This document shows, piece after piece, positions 34,448 to 43,596 of a DNA stretch of 64,000 bases. The stretch covers positions 1 through 64,000 of the forward strand of contig JAADHN010000073.1 in assembly GCA_013151865.1 (NCBI GenBank), in the 5' to 3' direction. This DNA is from Kiritimatiellota bacterium. GTDB taxonomy: Bacteria; Verrucomicrobiota; Lentisphaeria; Oligosphaerales; JAADHN01. The position numbers and the translations under genes are program-made. The stretch's first letter is position 1; each line of letters starts with the position of its first letter. The notes below the pieces were generated by a model. The model was given only the letters and a program-made list of their open reading frames with translations, ran no database searches and was not told the origin of the DNA.

Positions 34448-36226
34448 ATGGCGACAACCACTCAGTCGAGAGATCCGAGCGCCGCCCGGAAGACCGGGTC
34501 GGTTTCCGGTGTCAACGGGAATATGGTCACGGTTGCTTTCGACACTGCCGTCACGCAGAATGAAGTGGCGTACATATGCGTCGGCGAGGCGCGCCTGAAA
34601 AGCGAAGTGATACGCGTACGGGGAAACGCGGCGGACCTGCAGGTTTTCGAAAACACTCGGGACATTCGCGTGGGCGACAGGGTGGAGTTTACGGGCGACC
34701 TATTGTCCGTCGAGTTGGGCCCCGGTCTTCTGGGTCGGGTTTTCGACGGTTTGCAGAACCCCCTGCCGCGGCTTGCGGAGCAGGCCGGTGCGTTCCTGCA
34801 GCGCGGTCTGTACCTTTATCCGCTGGATCAAGACACGGAGTGGGACTTCACGCCTCGGGTGAAGACGGGTGCGATCCTGAAAGCCGGCGACATGGTCGGC
34901 ACGGTGCCGGAAGGCATTTTCGAGCACCGCATCATGGTGCCGTTCGGCTGGTCCGAGGAGTGGCGAGTGACCTGGATTGCCGAAGCCGGTCCGCACAAAC
35001 TGTCGGACGCAATTGCCGGGCTCACGAACGGGGTCGAGGAGCGCACCGTAACTCTGGTTCAGCGGTGGCCCGTGAAGGTCCCCATCACGGCGTATTTGGA
35101 GAAGAGGCTGCCCTCCGAGCCCCTGGTGACCCAGCAACGGATCATCGACACGTTTTTTCCGGTTGCCAAAGGCGGTACGTTTTGCACACCCGGACCGTTC
35201 GGGGCCGGCAAGACGGTCCTCCAGCACGCGTTGGCACGGTATTCGGAAGTGGATGTGGTTGTGGTGGCGGCCTGCGGCGAACGGGCCGGGGAAGTTGTGG
35301 AAATCCTCCGGGAGTATCCCCATCTCGAGGACCCTCGCACCGGTCGCAGCCTCATGGACCGGACGGTGATCATCTGCAACACCAGTTCCATGCCGGTGGC
35401 GGCGCGGGAAGCATCGATCTACACTTCCGTCACCATTGCCGAGTATTACCGGCAAATGGGTTTGAACTGCCTGCTGCTGGCCGACTCCACCTCGAGATGG
35501 GCCCAGGCCGTTCGCGAAATGTCAGGTCGCCTCGAGGAAATCCCGGGCGAGGAGGCGTTTCCCGCCTACCTCGAATCCCTCATCGCCGGGTTTTACGAAC
35601 GGGCCGGACTGACGGTTCTGAATGACGGAACTCGGGGCTCCGTGACTATTGGGGGGGCGGTCAGTCCCGCGGGCGGGAACTTCGAAGAACCGGTGACGCA
35701 GGCGACGCTGAAAGTTGTGGGCTGTTTCCTCGGGCTTTCTCGCGAGCGAGCGAATGCGCGCCGTTTCCCGTCGATCCATCCGCTCGAAAGCTGGAGCAAG
35801 TACCCGAGCATCGCGAACGCCCGGGACCTTGCCCGGGCCGGGGCCGTACTGCGACGCGGGAACGAAGTGGACCAAATGATGAAGGTCGTGGGGGAAGAAG
35901 GGACGCAGCTTGAGGATTTCACGACGTACCTGAAGAGCGAGTTCCTCGATGCGGTCTACCTCCAGCAAAACACGTTCGACGAAAACGACGGCGCCACCTC
36001 GGCCGAACGACAGCGATACTGCTTTCACAAAGTCATCGAAGTCTTGGAGGGGGCGTTCGATTTCAAGGACAAATCCGAGGCCCGGGCCTTCTTTCAACAG
36101 CTCCGGCAGCATTTCATCGACTGGAATTACACTGCCTGGGGCTCCCTGGAATTCGAGGAAGCGGAACACCGCATCGACGCAGAACTCAAGCGCGGGGCCG
36201 GAGCGCCCGTGGCCGCGGTCGCGTGA
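34448..36226 (+). CDS. ntpA: V/A-type ATPase catalytic subunit A
   Basis: A 592-residue subunit that binds and hydrolyses (or makes) ATP. The Walker A loop GPFGAGKT occupies residues 249-256; the A-type-specific non-homologous insert precedes it (residues ~110-200, including [22 protein letters not shown]). Further marks are [18 protein letters not shown], the Walker B strand [30 protein letters not shown] and [22 protein letters not shown]. Length is typical. I start at ATG 34448 rather than a codon seven residues earlier. It pairs with ntpB, whose start follows 79 bases later. Confidence 0.97.
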   Translation: MATTTQSRDPSAARKTGSVSGVNGNMVTVAFDTAVTQNEVAYICVGEARLKSEVIRVRGNAADLQVFENTRDIRVGDRVEFTGDLLSVELGPGLLGRVFDGLQNPLPRLAEQAGAFLQRGLYLYPLDQDTEWDFTPRVKTGAILKAGDMVGTVPEGIFEHRIMVPFGWSEEWRVTWIAEAGPHKLSDAIAGLTNGVEERTVTLVQRWPVKVPITAYLEKRLPSEPLVTQQRIIDTFFPVAKGGTFCTPGPFGAGKTVLQHALARYSEVDVVVVAACGERAGEVVEILREYPHLEDPRTGRSLMDRTVIICNTSSMPVAAREASIYTSVTIAEYYRQMGLNCLLLADSTSRWAQAVREMSGRLEEIPGEEAFPAYLESLIAGFYERAGLTVLNDGTRGSVTIGGAVSPAGGNFEEPVTQATLKVVGCFLGLSRERANARRFPSIHPLESWSKYPSIANARDLARAGAVLRRGNEVDQMMKVVGEEGTQLEDFTTYLKSEFLDAVYLQQNTFDENDGATSAERQRYCFHKVIEVLEGAFDFKDKSEARAFFQQLRQHFIDWNYTAWGSLEFEEAEHRIDAELKRGAGAPVAAVA

Positions 36227-36305
36227 GGGGGGGCCGGTCCATCGCCGCCGGGGGACCGAACTTTCCTGCACGGCACGGGGTCTGCACCAAACACTGTGGA
36301 ACGCC

Positions 36306-37622
36306 ATGAGAAAAGTTTACCATCGCATCATTCAGATCAGTGGGAATGTGATCACCGTCGAATCCGCCGACATCCCGTATGCTTCCTTGGCCGAAGTCAC
36401 GAGCAGTCGCGGCACGTCGCTGGCCCAGGTCATTCGCCTCGAAGGCCCCCGTGTCTCGCTGCAGGTTTTTGCGGGCAGCCGGGGCATTTCCACCGACAGC
36501 CAGGTGCGTTTTCTGGGACGCCCGATGCAGGTTTCCTCCTCGGACGCCTTGCTGGGACGGATTTTCACCGGGAGCGGGGCACCCAGGGACCGTGGCCCCC
36601 GCATCGAGGACGACTTGATCGAGGTCGGCGGTCCGTCGGTAAATCCGACACGACGGATTATTCCCCGACGCATGATCCGGACCGGTGTCCCGATGATCGA
36701 TCTCTTCAATTCTCTGGTGGAAAGCCAGAAACTGCCGATATTCTCGGTCGCCGGCGAACCTTACAACCCCCTGCTGGCGCGTATCGCCATGCAGGCGGAA
36801 GTGGACATGATCCTGTTCGGCGGCATGGGGCTCAAGTACGACGATTACCTTTTCTTCCGCAATACGCTCGAGGAGCACGGGGCGCTGAGTCGCTCGGTCC
36901 TCTTCGTACACACGGCCGCAGATCCGGTGGTGGAATGCCTCCTGGTTCCGGACCTGACCCTGGCGGTGGCCGAGCACTTTGCCGTCAACGGCAAACGCGT
37001 GCTGGTCCTGCTGACGGACATGACCAATTTTTGCGACGCCCTGAAAGAGATTTCCATCACCATGGAACAGATCCCGTCCAACCGCGGTTATCCGGGCGAT
37101 CTGTACAGCCAGCTCGCCGCCAGGTACGAGAAAGCTGTGGATTTCGAGACCGCGGGTTCGATCACCATCCTCTCTGTCACGACCATGCCGGGAGACGACA
37201 TCACCCACCCGGTCCCCGACAACACCGGGTATATCACCGAAGGTCAGTTCTATCTGCGGAACGGGCGGATTGAACCGTTCGGTTCCCTGAGCCGGCTGAA
37301 GCAATTGGTCAACGGCTCCACGCGGGACGACCATCGAGCCCTTATGGACACCATGATCCGACTGTACGCAGACTACCGCGAGTCGCTCGAGAAACAGGCC
37401 ATGGGTTTTCGCATGAGCGCCTGGGACGACAAACTGCTCAAATACGGAGCGCTTTTCGAGGAGCGAATGATGGACTTGGATGTCAATATCCCACTCGAAA
37501 ACGCCTTGGACCTCGGCTGGAAGACACTGGCCGAATGTTTCGAACCCCGGGAAACCGGCATCAAGACGGACCTGCTCCAGGAATTCTGGCCTCATGCCGA
37601 AAGTCCGGTTGACAAAGAATGA
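36306..37622 (+). CDS. ntpB: V/A-type ATPase subunit B
   Basis: A 438-residue non-catalytic nucleotide-binding subunit of the A3B3 head. Family blocks are [40 protein letters not shown] in place of a canonical P-loop, [17 protein letters not shown] (Walker B) and [23 protein letters not shown], followed by [20 protein letters not shown]. The frame is open far upstream, but that part overlaps ntpA; the ATG at 36306 begins where the family begins. Its 3' end overlaps ntpD by 29 bases, so the two are probably translated in a coupled way. Confidence 0.97.
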   Translation: MRKVYHRIIQISGNVITVESADIPYASLAEVTSSRGTSLAQVIRLEGPRVSLQVFAGSRGISTDSQVRFLGRPMQVSSSDALLGRIFTGSGAPRDRGPRIEDDLIEVGGPSVNPTRRIIPRRMIRTGVPMIDLFNSLVESQKLPIFSVAGEPYNPLLARIAMQAEVDMILFGGMGLKYDDYLFFRNTLEEHGALSRSVLFVHTAADPVVECLLVPDLTLAVAEHFAVNGKRVLVLLTDMTNFCDALKEISITMEQIPSNRGYPGDLYSQLAARYEKAVDFETAGSITILSVTTMPGDDITHPVPDNTGYITEGQFYLRNGRIEPFGSLSRLKQLVNGSTRDDHRALMDTMIRLYADYRESLEKQAMGFRMSAWDDKLLKYGALFEERMMDLDVNIPLENALDLGWKTLAECFEPRETGIKTDLLQEFWPHAESPVDKE

Positions 37623-38211
37623 ATTGAAGGCGCAGCGGGACGCCCTGAAGCGCTTCCAGCGCTACCTGCCGACTCTTCAGTTGAAGAAGCAACAACTTCA
37701 ACTCGAAGTGCGGCGGACCCAGGACGAACTGACCGAACTCGATCGCCGTCGGCGCGAGTATCGGGATACGCTGGATCCGTGGCTGGATCTGTGGAGCGAC
37801 GACGCCGAGATCGAACGGATCGGCGGGCTGCTGCAGGTCGCCGCCTGGCGCACCGGAGTCCGGAATGTGGCGGGAATCGATACTCCCGTTTTTCTGGAAC
37901 TCCGCTTTCAGGAGGCTTCCTGGGACTTGTTTATCGCTCCGGCCTGGTTCGACGACGCGCTGGAGGCAGCCCGTAAGCTTGCCGAGTTCGCGTTGCGGCA
38001 CAAACTCCTGGAAGAACAGTTGGAGCGCCTCCAGGGCGAACTGCGCATCACGACCCAGCGAGTGAACCTCTTCGAGAAAGTCAAGATTCCGGAAGCGAGA
38101 GAGAATATCCGTCGGATTCGCATCTACCTCGGCGACCAACAGACCGCGTCCGTAGGTCGCGCCAAGATCGCCAAAGGGAAAGGTCAGGTCCGCACGGCGC
38201 AAATCGACTGA
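37594..38211 (+). CDS. ntpD: V/A-type ATPase subunit D (central rotor)
   Basis: A 205-residue rotor-shaft protein. It opens with the conserved [20 protein letters not shown] followed by long antiparallel helices ([20 protein letters not shown] ... [20 protein letters not shown]) and the C-terminal [20 protein letters not shown] signature. It transmits rotation between the A3B3 head and the membrane ring. Starts inside ntpB in another frame. The subunit F gene that usually pairs with D is not seen in the operon. Confidence 0.95.
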   Translation: MPKVRLTKNELKAQRDALKRFQRYLPTLQLKKQQLQLEVRRTQDELTELDRRRREYRDTLDPWLDLWSDDAEIERIGGLLQVAAWRTGVRNVAGIDTPVFLELRFQEASWDLFIAPAWFDDALEAARKLAEFALRHKLLEEQLERLQGELRITTQRVNLFEKVKIPEARENIRRIRIYLGDQQTASVGRAKIAKGKGQVRTAQID

Positions 38212-38346
38212 GCAGGACTCCGCCGCCGGGCAGCTCGGAACCGTCCGTACACGTGTAGAACGGCCGCACATTCGACCTGAATACAGGCAGTTCGTCGGGG
38301 GCAACCGGCAGCACGTCCGACCGCCACGGAACGGCACACAACCACC

Positions 38347-40149
38347 ATGATCGAACGCATGAAAAAAGTCGCGGTCGTCTGTTTGGCGGACGACCGCACT
38401 CAGGCTCTCGAACGCTTGCGCGAGTTGGGTACCGTCCACTTGGTGGATGTGCAGGAGCCCGCGTCGCAGGAACTCGAAGCGTTGACTCGACGCCGCGACG
38501 CCGTTGCACGGGCTTCAAGCATCCTGGCAGGGCGCAAAGGCGCTTCGGATGCGTCTCTGCCCGCCGGGGTTCGCGACCTATCCGCCGAAGACTTGGCGGA
38601 CGAAATCCTCCGGCTGTCGAGCCAATCGGCGGAAGCGGAAAACAAGGCGAGCGAATGGCTGCGTATTCGGCGTCTGATCGAGCCCTGGGGCAGTTTTTCG
38701 ATGGCCGACCTGCAACGAATTGAGGCAGGCGGCTTCCAAGTGATTCTCGCCACTGCCGCGGCCGATCAACTCCCGGAACTGCCGGAGGGAGCTGTTCTCC
38801 GAGAGATCCGGCGTGAAGGCAAGACCGTTTGGTTCGTCGTGATTGTGCCGGACGGTGTGGAAGTGGACGTACCGCGCGCGCCCCTGCCCGAAACAACCGA
38901 CATCGAACAAGTTGACGCGGCCCTGGCCGCTTCCCGGCGCCAGCGCGAGGAAACCGAGGCGATGTTGGCCGCCCTGAAGTGCCTGACCGACCGGCTCAAG
39001 CAAGGTCTGGATCGCCTGGACGCGGAAATCGAATACATCCGCGCTCGGGACGGCATGGGCGAGAAAGGCAGGCTGGTCTTTCTTCAGGGATTTGTTCCTG
39101 TCTCTCAGGCGTCCCGCTTGGCCGAAGCCGCGCAAGAGCACGGCTGGGCGGTACGCATCGAAGATCCGGCGGATGACGATGAACAGGTGCCGACGCGAAT
39201 TGTCCTGCCCAAATGGGTCGAGCCCATCCGATCCGTGTTCCAGGCCCTCGGAATCACGCCCGGATATCGGGAAGTGGACATCAGCGCCTGGTTCCTGCTT
39301 TTCCTGTCGATCTTTTTTGCCATGCTGATCGGAGACGCCGGGTACGGTCTGCTGTTTCTGGCGGTCACGCTGGTCGCACGCCGGAAATACCGAACAGCCC
39401 CCGCTTCCCCCTTTTGGCTGTTCGGCATCTTTTCCGCCGCCACGATCATCTGGGGAGTGATGACCGGAACGTACTTCGGCGTTCAGGGAGTGCCCGCCCC
39501 ACTGGCCGGGTTCGAGGTCGCATGGCTTAAGGATCCGACCAATGTCCAACGACTTTGTTTCTTGCTGGGCGCGATTCACCTCAGTATCGCCCACGGCTGG
39601 AACGCCCTGATATTCGCCCCCCGACTCAAGGCGCTGGGCGAGATCTCGTGGGGGTTGATTCTGTGGGGGAATTACTTCCTGGCTCGAACTCTGGTCGTGG
39701 GCGACCCCATGCCTTCGTTTACCGTGCCGGTCTTTTACGGTGTGGGCATCGTCGGCGTGGTTTTGTTTTCCTCGCCGCAGCGGAACCCGCTGAAAACCGT
39801 GGGCGCAGGGCTGGGCGCTTTGCTTTTGGGGATCGTCGGCAGCTTCGTGGACTTGGTGTCTTACATCCGCCTGTATGCGGTCGGGGCTGCCTCTCTGGCC
39901 ATCGAGCAGACATTCAACCAAATGGCCGCGGGGATGCACTTGCCGTTCTGGCTGACGCCCCTGGTGGCCGCCCTGATCCTCGCCGCCGGGCATGGTTTGA
40001 ATATTCTTCTCGGCGCCATGGCAGTGGTTGTGCACGGAATTCGGCTGAACGTGCTCGAGTTTTCGACGCACCTCGGCCTCCAGTGGGCCGGAGTCCCGTA
40101 CCGTCCGTTCGCGCACCGCGAGCCGGCCGCATCGGGACCCGAAGGGTAA
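38347..40149 (+). CDS. ntpI: V/A-type ATPase membrane subunit I
   Basis: A 600-residue subunit providing the ion half-channels. The cytoplasmic N-terminal half (residues ~1-290) starts MKKVAVVCLADDRTQALERL and includes coiled coils. The C-terminal half has about seven membrane helices (FLLFLSIFFAMLIGDAGYGL; NVQRLCFLLGAIHLSIAHGW; FVDLVSYIRLYAVGAASLAI). The last of these contains SYIRLYAVG, with the conserved arginine needed for ion translocation through the K ring. Length and motif order are normal. It lies 135 bases after ntpD. Confidence 0.96.
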   Translation: MIERMKKVAVVCLADDRTQALERLRELGTVHLVDVQEPASQELEALTRRRDAVARASSILAGRKGASDASLPAGVRDLSAEDLADEILRLSSQSAEAENKASEWLRIRRLIEPWGSFSMADLQRIEAGGFQVILATAAADQLPELPEGAVLREIRREGKTVWFVVIVPDGVEVDVPRAPLPETTDIEQVDAALAASRRQREETEAMLAALKCLTDRLKQGLDRLDAEIEYIRARDGMGEKGRLVFLQGFVPVSQASRLAEAAQEHGWAVRIEDPADDDEQVPTRIVLPKWVEPIRSVFQALGITPGYREVDISAWFLLFLSIFFAMLIGDAGYGLLFLAVTLVARRKYRTAPASPFWLFGIFSAATIIWGVMTGTYFGVQGVPAPLAGFEVAWLKDPTNVQRLCFLLGAIHLSIAHGWNALIFAPRLKALGEISWGLILWGNYFLARTLVVGDPMPSFTVPVFYGVGIVGVVLFSSPQRNPLKTVGAGLGALLLGIVGSFVDLVSYIRLYAVGAASLAIEQTFNQMAAGMHLPFWLTPLVAALILAAGHGLNILLGAMAVVVHGIRLNVLEFSTHLGLQWAGVPYRPFAHREPAASGPEG

Positions 40150-40284
40150 GAGTGCGGCTGTATCGAAGCGGCCGCCCGCCGCCGGGCGCGCAGCAGGCTG
40201 CGACGCCCGCAACCGCAGCGGAAACGGTGAGCAAAAACTGTTGGGATCGATAAGCGTATCTCGATCAAAAGGAGCCTCTCGCAA

Positions 40285-40761
40285 ATGGATGCATCTCTGG
40301 TTGCCTCACTTGGAAATGTTGGTGCCGCCGCGGCGCTGAGCTTCGCCGCCATGGGCTCGGGACTGGGAACAGGCGCCGCCGGCATGGCCGCCGTGGGCGC
40401 TTGGAAAAAGTGCTTCGCCCAGAACCGGGCAGCCCCCTTTCTACTGGTGGCTTTTGTCGGCGCCCCGCTCAGCCAGACGATCTACGGAATGGTCCTGATG
40501 CTCAAAATCGTGGCAACGGCCACCGAAGCAGCCAAAGGCGGAAGCATGAATTTCGCCGGGCTCATCGCCGCCGGTGTTCTCGGTGGGATGGCCATGGGCA
40601 TCTCCGCTTGGATGCAGGGCCGAGCCGGGGCAGCCGCCTCGGACGCCCTCGCCGAAACAGGTCGGGGCTTCGGCAACTATCTCATCGTGCTCGGCGTCAT
40701 CGAAACCGTGGCGATTTTCGTCCTGGTATTCATCCTGTTCGCCCTGAAAGTGACCGTTTGA
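40285..40761 (+). CDS. ntpK: V/A-type ATPase proteolipid subunit K
   Basis: A 158-residue four-helix membrane protein forming the rotor ring, made of two fused hairpins. Only the second hairpin carries the ion-binding carboxylate, Glu140 (VLGVIETVAIF). Ser63-Gln64 (APLSQTIYG) and Gln111 (WMQGRAG) match the positions of Thr64, Gln65 and Gln110 of Enterococcus hirae NtpK, which with Glu139 bind sodium, so a Na+-driven or Na+-pumping enzyme is possible (inference). AGGAG lies 10 bases before the ATG. A hairpin follows the gene and probably ends the operon. Confidence 0.95.
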   Translation: MDASLVASLGNVGAAAALSFAAMGSGLGTGAAGMAAVGAWKKCFAQNRAAPFLLVAFVGAPLSQTIYGMVLMLKIVATATEAAKGGSMNFAGLIAAGVLGGMAMGISAWMQGRAGAAASDALAETGRGFGNYLIVLGVIETVAIFVLVFILFALKVTV

Positions 40762-40780
40762 TCGGCCCCAAAGCCGCCGC

Positions 40781-40803
40781 GCCCGGCGCTTCCTGTGCCG
40801 GGC
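40781..40803 (+). terminator. Hairpin at the end of the V-ATPase operon
   Basis: GCCCGGC (40781-40787) pairs with GCCGGGC (40797-40803) around a 9-base loop, 19 bases after the ntpK stop. There is no T-tract, so rho-independent termination is unproven. Confidence 0.4.
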
Positions 40804-40995
40804 CGCCGCCGCACAACGCTCCGGCAGACCATTGACAAGCGGGCAGCTCCCTCCTACATTGTCGGCGCCATTGGGTCCGCGCCGGCAGGACACGTTTATT
40901 TGTATCCGGCGCGATCTGTGGCGCTCCTCGACCCGACACGGAGTGACTGAACACGGGGCGATCCGGCCGGATCGCCCCCCCGCGAGGGAAGATCC

Positions 40996-41907
40996 ATGAG
41001 CGAACCGGCACAGAAACCGACCCCCGCACTCCAAGTTGTCCTCGGATTCGACTGCGAAACGGACATCGGGAGCTGGACCCCATACTATGAGGGGCTGGTC
41101 AACGGGACCCCCGTCATCCTCGATCTTCTCGACAAACATGGCATCACCGCCACATTCTTTTTTACCGGTCACAGCGTACGCGCCCATCCGGAAAGCGTCC
41201 GTCGTGTTCTGACGGCCGGGCACGAAGTCGGGTGCCACAGCATCTACCACGAAACCGTGGGCGATTCCCTGTTCGACATTCCCGGCCTCTATCCACTGCT
41301 CCCGGAGGAAGTCCCGAACCGACTTCGCACCGCGACCGAATGGGTCGAAGCGGTATCGGGAACGCGGCCCGTTTCGTTCCGGGCGCCCCGTCTCTTCGGC
41401 TCCACCGCAATGCTCAATGCACTGGAAGACTTGGGATACATGACCGACGCCAGTTACCCCATGTACTATTTTCGGGACCGCCTCGTCCCGTATCACCCCA
41501 GCCGCACGGATTGGACTGCCGAAGGCGACCTGCGTATCGTCGAACTGCCGAACTTCGCAGACCTATCCATGCAATGTCGCGACCCGTTCGGACGGGACGC
41601 GGACCAATGGCCGCTTTTCCGCACGGAGAACGCCGACGCGCTGTTGAGGCATATCGACGGCTACAGCACCTACTGTATCGACGCGGGGGTGACGCCGTTC
41701 CTGTGTTTTTATTTTCATCCGTGGGAGTTCTGGCCCATGCCCCAGGGCGAGATTCATTACGGCGAAGGAGCGGTCCGGCCGGACCCGTTCATCGTCAAGA
41801 ATTGCGGCCCGTATGCCGCAAGCCAATTGGACCGCCTGCTGGCGGCGCTTATCGAGCGCGGGGCCCGGTTCTGTCAGGCGCGCCAAATCGCAGAGGAGAT
41901 GACATGA
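40996..41907 (+). CDS. NodB-type polysaccharide deacetylase
   Basis: A 303-residue cytoplasmic protein of the carbohydrate esterase 4 fold. The first metal/catalytic region is GFDCETD (Asp19), and the metal histidines are His81 and His85 in EVGCHSIYHE. RAPRLFGS (NodB motif 3) and FYFHPWEF (late catalytic His) follow. The FDCE form is like PuuE/PgdA-type enzymes that hydrolyse amides such as allantoin or N-acetyl sugars. GAGGGAAG precedes the ATG. The stop overlaps the next start by four bases (ATGA), so the pair is translationally coupled and probably acts on the same compound. Confidence 0.9.
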   Translation: MSEPAQKPTPALQVVLGFDCETDIGSWTPYYEGLVNGTPVILDLLDKHGITATFFFTGHSVRAHPESVRRVLTAGHEVGCHSIYHETVGDSLFDIPGLYPLLPEEVPNRLRTATEWVEAVSGTRPVSFRAPRLFGSTAMLNALEDLGYMTDASYPMYYFRDRLVPYHPSRTDWTAEGDLRIVELPNFADLSMQCRDPFGRDADQWPLFRTENADALLRHIDGYSTYCIDAGVTPFLCFYFHPWEFWPMPQGEIHYGEGAVRPDPFIVKNCGPYAASQLDRLLAALIERGARFCQARQIAEEMT

Positions 41908-43064
41908 AAGCCATTCCCGACGCCGAATACCAAATGCGAATGACCCGATTCCAGGCGAATATCAAGGCCGCCGGTCTCGATGCGGCCCTGGTGCACTCGA
42001 ACGAGGCCGACTTTGCCAATGTCCGGTATCTCACCGAGTACTGGCCGACGTTCGAGACTGCGGGGGTTTTCGTTCCGGCGGAGGGCCCCCCCATCTTGCT
42101 TATCGGCCCGGAGAGCGAAAACTACGCACGCGGTCGCAGCAAGGTCACCAATATCGAGATGATGGTCGAATACCGCGAGTCGGCGGACCCGGAATACCCC
42201 GGCATCCCGGTCGCAACGTTTGCGGACGTCGCGGCGAAAGCTCTTCCGGGGCGGACGCTCCATCGCCTCGGCCTTGTCGGTACCACGATCCTGCCCTTAC
42301 CGGTCTATGAAAGTCTGCAGCGGGACCTTCCCGGCGTCGAACTGGTCAAAGCCGACGATGCCCTGTCGGACCTTCGGAGCATCAAGAGCGATACGGAAAT
42401 CGCGCTGATGCGCGAGGCGTTCCGAATCAGCGAAATCGCTGTCGAAGCCATCTTGAACGAGATCAAGCCGGGCATGACCGAACTACAGGCCATCGGAATC
42501 GCCCAGCGGGAAATTTATGCCAACGGCGGAGAGTACGAGGGGCACGCCCTGTATTGTTTCGGGGGTCCGGCCACTTCGAACGCGATTTCCCGCCCAACTC
42601 ATCGCCCGCTCAAAGCACACGAAATTATCCAGGTGAATATCGGCGCGAGGGTGGGCGGGTACTCGTCGAGCGTGGGACTGCCCATCTCGTTCGGTCCGCT
42701 CCCGGTCGAACAGAAGCGGCTGGTCGAGTTCGGCCTCGAGGCGCACTTCAAAACGCTCGAATTACTCCGGGCGGGGCGGCCGGCGGCGCAGGTCGTGTTG
42801 GATTACGAACGTTTTGTGGAGGAACGCGGCTTTTCCGAGTATATGCTCTACGGCCCCTGTCACGGTATCGGGATGATGGAAGTCGAACGCCCCTGGATGG
42901 AGTCCTCATCCGAGTATGAGTTGCAGGAGAACATGACGTTCCAGGTCGACACGTTCTTCTGTTCCGGCGGCGAGTTCGGACTCCGCTGGGAGAACGGGGT
43001 GCGCATCACGAGAGACGGCGCCGAAAAACTGTCCAGCCGGTTCATGAAGCTCGTGGAATTGTGA
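41904..43064 (+). CDS. M24/creatinase-like pita-bread hydrolase lacking metal ligands
   Basis: A 386-residue protein of the Xaa-Pro aminopeptidase/creatinase fold: creatinase N-domain (~1-135), then the pita-bread domain. The usual metal ligands D-D-H-E-E read differently: VNIGARVGGYSSSVG has Asn and Ser where the two Asp belong, the His remains (GPCHGIGM), VDTF has Asp for Glu, and GLRWENG keeps the last Glu. Loss of the Asp pair resembles creatinase, a metal-free amidino hydrolase, so C-N bond hydrolysis other than peptidase activity is likely. Coupled to the deacetylase by ATGA. Open frame upstream overlaps that gene and is ignored. Confidence 0.83.
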   Translation: MKAIPDAEYQMRMTRFQANIKAAGLDAALVHSNEADFANVRYLTEYWPTFETAGVFVPAEGPPILLIGPESENYARGRSKVTNIEMMVEYRESADPEYPGIPVATFADVAAKALPGRTLHRLGLVGTTILPLPVYESLQRDLPGVELVKADDALSDLRSIKSDTEIALMREAFRISEIAVEAILNEIKPGMTELQAIGIAQREIYANGGEYEGHALYCFGGPATSNAISRPTHRPLKAHEIIQVNIGARVGGYSSSVGLPISFGPLPVEQKRLVEFGLEAHFKTLELLRAGRPAAQVVLDYERFVEERGFSEYMLYGPCHGIGMMEVERPWMESSSEYELQENMTFQVDTFFCSGGEFGLRWENGVRITRDGAEKLSSRFMKLVEL

Positions 43065-43165
43065 GTCTGCACACCTCCCGCTCGGCGTACAGGTGCGTTT
43101 CGGTTCAGGTCGGTTCTTCTCGGAGATCGGCGACCCGGACCGGAGTCACACAGAAGGAACGTGCC

Positions 43166-43531
43166 ATGGCAAACGACGACTTCGGCCGTTGCGTCTGGTT
43201 TTTTCCGGACGGCGACCTGCCGCCTCCCGGCGACGGCGAATTCGAGGGTCACGAATCGCTTCTGATCCTGAACCCGAACAGGCGGGCTGCAGAAGTTCGG
43301 CTGACCGTGTATTTCGAGGATCGCCCGGCGGACCGTCTCGATCCGTTCCTGGTTGAGGCCGAGCGTGTTCGATGTATTCGCATGGACCGCCCGATCGACG
43401 GATACCGAGTTCCGTACGGACAGTACGCCCTGAAGATCGAAAGTACGACGCCGGTCGTCTGCCAGATCGGTCGGGCCGATGTCCGACAGCCGAACCTCGC
43501 CTATTACACCGTCCTGGGCTTCCCCGGCTAG
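43166..43531 (+). CDS. Anabaena sensory rhodopsin transducer (ASRT) family protein
   Basis: A 121-residue soluble beta-sandwich protein. The N-terminal CVWFFPDGDLPPPGDGEFEG, then HESLLILNPNRRAAEVRLTV, YFEDRPADRLDPFLVEAERV and VVCQIGRADVRQPNLAYYTV match the ASRT family (sensory rhodopsin transducer, PF07100) along its full length. The Nostoc protein relays light signals from a microbial rhodopsin, but most homologues occur without rhodopsin, near carbohydrate genes, and are thought to bind small ligands. No rhodopsin is in the window. AAGGA eight bases upstream sets the ATG at 43166. It sits between a creatinase-like gene and a glycosidase-like gene. Confidence 0.82.
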   Translation: MANDDFGRCVWFFPDGDLPPPGDGEFEGHESLLILNPNRRAAEVRLTVYFEDRPADRLDPFLVEAERVRCIRMDRPIDGYRVPYGQYALKIESTTPVVCQIGRADVRQPNLAYYTVLGFPG

Positions 43532-43540
43532 CCGGGGAAG
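43519..43540 (+). terminator. Perfect hairpin across the ASRT stop codon
   Basis: CTTCCCCGGC (43519-43528) and GCCGGGGAAG (43531-43540) are exact reverse complements separated by TA, so the TAG stop lies in the loop. It lacks a T-tract. It may weaken read-through into, or stabilise RNA ahead of, the next gene. Confidence 0.5.
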
Positions 43541-43596
43541 GGTCAGCGGGGCGTGTCGGCGACCGGCGGCGGCATATTCGGCTGGAGAGCCACGGC

